A stretch of 62,091 nt of DNA from assembly GCA_028819215.1 (NCBI GenBank), contig JAPPMG010000004.1, forward strand, positions 1-62,091, written 5' to 3'. The notes under the pieces are model-generated. The model searched no databases. It saw only the letters and a list, made by a program, of their open reading frames with translations, and was not told where the DNA came from. This document shows, piece after piece, positions 60,395 to 62,091 of the stretch. Every line of letters starts with the position of its first letter. Within the stretch, counting starts at the first letter, position 1. Source of the DNA: Bryobacterales bacterium (lineage in GTDB: Bacteria > Acidobacteriota > Terriglobia > Bryobacterales > UBA6623). The position numbers and the translations under genes were made by a program.

Positions 60395-61036
60395 TTACAG
60401 CACCTTACCTGTCCACACGACTTGGCCGAAGATCTTGGCCTCCCTTGGCCAAGCCCTAGCCTGAACCTTGGGATTGTCTGCGGCGAGTAACCAGTCGTCG
60501 TCGGAGTAGACTGCTCGTCCGATCCGCAGTGCGTTGCCAACATGCAGGGCAAACACTCCGTTCCCGCGGCGGCGAGTGCGGCCGTGGTCCACAAGAATCC
60601 ACGCTCCGACCTGAAGCGTCGGATCCATCGAGTCGTCGGGAACCTCAATCACGCTGCACGAGTCAGCTGAAATTCCGTGGGCCAGTAGCCACTCGCTTCG
60701 GAATGCCAAGTGTCCAATTACCGCTGCTGACTCGATATCGCTTGTCATTGCACTTGGATCGGTCGCTGCCCTTAGCGGCACCCTTCGCAGTTCGGAGCTG
60801 CTTGAACGTGATCGGTCATCGGCTGGCGAGGGGTCTTCAGTCAGTCCCGCAAGGTAGTCGATCGAGACGTCCAGCGCCCGTGCCACCTTGATCAGAGCAT
60901 TCAAGTGAAGGGTGGCGCGACCCGACTCCACATGGGAGATCATCGATCGCTCGTAATTTTCGCCAATCACAGCGGCCAGCCGCGCCTGGGTCCATCCGCA
61001 ACGCTTCCTCAGCTGTGCCAGCCGCTGTCCGAGCAT
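60395..61036 (-). CDS. LexA/cI-like repressor (XRE HTH plus S24-like domain)
   Basis: The 213-residue protein has an XRE helix-turn-helix (LAQLRKRCGWTQARLAAVIG, MISHVESGRATLHLNALIKV) at residues 5-60 and an S24-type domain from about 110. The catalytic Ser lies in VPDDSMDPTLQVGAWILVD (S136). The general-base Lys, normally in a YVKRL-like strand, should fall near residue 173; here the strand reads ALRIGRAV and the position is Gly. Self-cleavage is therefore doubtful. It may regulate the defence island or be a leftover phage-type repressor. It lies just outside the IS21 end. Confidence 0.85.
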   Translation of the reverse strand: MLGQRLAQLRKRCGWTQARLAAVIGENYERSMISHVESGRATLHLNALIKVARALDVSIDYLAGLTEDPSPADDRSRSSSSELRRVPLRAATDPSAMTSDIESAAVIGHLAFRSEWLLAHGISADSCSVIEVPDDSMDPTLQVGAWILVDHGRTRRRGNGVFALHVGNALRIGRAVYSDDDWLLAADNPKVQARAWPREAKIFGQVVWTGKVL

Positions 61037-61089
61037 TTCCCTGAGTCTAACAACTCGCTATCGTGCGAATCGTGATTTCAATTCACTCC

Positions 61090-62043
61090 ATTTGCAGATT
61101 CCGAAGGAAAACGAACAGCTGTTCCGATCGAATATGAACGCTGATTCCGATTGAAAACGAACGGTCATTCCGATTGAAAATGAACACCGGCCGTCTCCAA
61201 GTAGGAGAGGGTTGAGAGCACCGCGACCGCGAGCCGGGCGATAGGGCTCCTTCCCAGGGAGGAGCTTGCGTATGCCAAGAGCACGCATTGCGATGCATTC
61301 AATTGAAGAGATTCTGAGGTTGCGCCACGAGTGCGGCTGCTCGCAGCGGGAGATCGCCCGCTCGTGCGGGCTGTCCGCGGGCACGGTCAACAAGCTGTTG
61401 CAGCTGGCCGGGCAAGCGGGTCTGTCGTGGCCCTTGCCGCCGGAGTTGGATGAGGCGGCGTTGCAGCAGCGCCTGTACGGACGGCCTGCGGGAGCGGGGC
61501 CGAGTGCCCGCCGCGAGGCGATCGACTTCGCGGCGCTGCACAAGGAACTGATCCAGCGCAAACACCTGACGCTGATGCTGCTGTGGCAGGAATACCGCGA
61601 GCAGCACGGGGACGGGTACGGCTACAGCCAGTTCTGCGAGCTGTACCGGCAGTGGAAGTCGCGGCAGGATCCGGTCATGCGGCAGGAGCACAAAGCGGGG
61701 GAGCGGCTGTTCGTCGATTACGCCGGCCAGACGGTTGCGATCGAGGAGGCGGCGACGGGCCAGACGCGCGAGGCGGTCATCTTCGTGGCCACGCTGGGCG
61801 CGAGTTCGTATTTCTACGCCGAAGCCAGCTGGGGCCAGGATGTGGCGTGCTGGATCGGCTCGCACGTGCATGCATTCGAGGACTTTGGCGGGGTGCCGGA
61901 GATCCTGGTGCCGGACAACCTCAAGTCGGGCGTGACCAAGGCCTGCCGCTACGAGCCGGTGCTGAACCGCAGCTACAAGGAGATGGCCAGGCATTATGGC
62001 GTGGCGATCGTGCCGGCGAGGGCGTATCGGCCGAAAGACAAGT
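61090..62043 (+). mobile_element. IS21-family element, right part missing
   Basis: The left end carries four 20-bp terminal-type repeats at exactly 23-bp spacing, followed by istA. The transposase gene breaks at about 62043 and no istB is present before the window ends. The outer boundary is inferred to lie close to the first repeat. Confidence 0.65.
61097..61185 (+). repeat. Four IS21 terminal repeats with 23-bp period
   Basis: Related words (consensus roughly ATTCCGATTGAAAAYGAAC) start at 61097, 61120, 61143 and 61166. IS21-family ends carry multiple repeats that are binding sites for IstA, and the exact 23-bp period suggests cooperative binding along the helix. Confidence 0.8.
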
Positions 62044-62057
62044 CAATGGTTTCATGA
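61272..62057 (+). CDS. istA: IS21-family transposase IstA, 3'-truncated
   Basis: About 261 residues remain of a family near 500. The start ATG 61272 follows AGGGAGGAG. The N-terminal helix-turn-helix is clear (IEEILRLRHECGCSQREIAR, CGLSAGTVNKLL). In the DDE domain the first Asp (ERLFVDYAGQTV) and second Asp (EILVPDNLKSGV) are present. The frame then breaks after YRPKDK, just before the position of the catalytic Glu, and ends MVS. The sequence after 62043 is unrelated to istA, so another insertion or deletion cut the gene. The product cannot be an active transposase. Confidence 0.88.
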   Translation: MPRARIAMHSIEEILRLRHECGCSQREIARSCGLSAGTVNKLLQLAGQAGLSWPLPPELDEAALQQRLYGRPAGAGPSARREAIDFAALHKELIQRKHLTLMLLWQEYREQHGDGYGYSQFCELYRQWKSRQDPVMRQEHKAGERLFVDYAGQTVAIEEAATGQTREAVIFVATLGASSYFYAEASWGQDVACWIGSHVHAFEDFGGVPEILVPDNLKSGVTKACRYEPVLNRSYKEMARHYGVAIVPARAYRPKDKSMVS

Positions 62058-62091
62058 TGCGTCCCTTCCGGACTGTAGTGAGTCGCCGCCC

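Noticed and set aside
59944..60648. A 234-codon minus-strand frame overlapping the repressor
   Set aside because: Over half of it is the repressor gene in another frame, and the rest has no recognisable domain.
61097..61185. A CRISPR array
   Set aside because: The repeats are 20 bp with about 3-bp gaps, no unique spacers, and lie at an IS21 end.

Overview
The window looks like a piece of a high-GC, Gram-negative chromosome, most likely from Acidobacteriota. The evidence is gene content: a duplicated MacB/FtsX permease of the ADOP type, a carboxypeptidase-regulatory-domain TonB receptor, a DUF1592/DUF1588 cytochrome paired with a DUF1552 protein, and many signal-peptide and Tat proteins. No rRNA or complete tRNA is present, so the phylum is an inference.

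Region 1 (1-19,070) is chromosomal background with scars. An IS110/IS1111 element sits at the left edge, followed by a DUF305/LVIVD protein and a toxin-antitoxin graveyard (broken toxin, orphan RelE, hipA stump). Then come an OprP-like porin, a receiver-domain relic, an Oar-like TonB receptor, a Tat-exported rhamnonate-dehydratase-like enzyme, and a three-gene operon (DUF1592 cytochrome, DUF1552 protein, ankyrin protein).

Region 2 (19,070-27,320) is a junction zone. It holds a 3' fragment of tRNA-Cys (a probable attachment-site scar), copies of an intergenic repeat carrying GGGACCA boxes, two PD-(D/E)XK-like orphan genes, a DUF3825 remnant, a MacA-like adaptor with its ABC ATPase, a CpaF relic, a sulfotransferase and a decayed transposase.

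Region 3 (26,009-41,408) is a RiPP-type peptide cluster and the main discovery candidate. A 61-residue Cys/Gly/Ser-rich precursor is followed by an MNIO (DUF692) enzyme, a partner protein with a C-terminal PqqD-like domain, an asparagine-synthetase homologue, an ADOP permease, a glycosyltransferase with a C-terminal PqqD-like domain, an M50 protease with an N-terminal PqqD-like domain, a second glycosyltransferase and a prolyl oligopeptidase. Most of these genes are tightly spaced or overlapping. The likely logic is MNIO chemistry on cysteines, further tailoring (glycosyl, possibly sulfo or amide), leader removal and export.

Region 4 (42,061-59,978) is a defence island. One minus-strand operon reads hsdS, a Septu-like ATPase (PtuA), a Septu-like HNH nuclease (PtuB), hsdM, with no hsdR. 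A second reads a UvrD-like helicase, drmA, drmB and a NERD-SF1 helicase, which is a DISARM-like core without drmC, drmD or drmE. Divergent from it is an EcoRII-type set: a Dcm-like methyltransferase, a vsr interrupted by TGA, and an EcoRII-like endonuclease. The right edge carries a LexA/cI-like repressor with a damaged protease site and a truncated IS21 element with four 23-bp-spaced terminal repeats.
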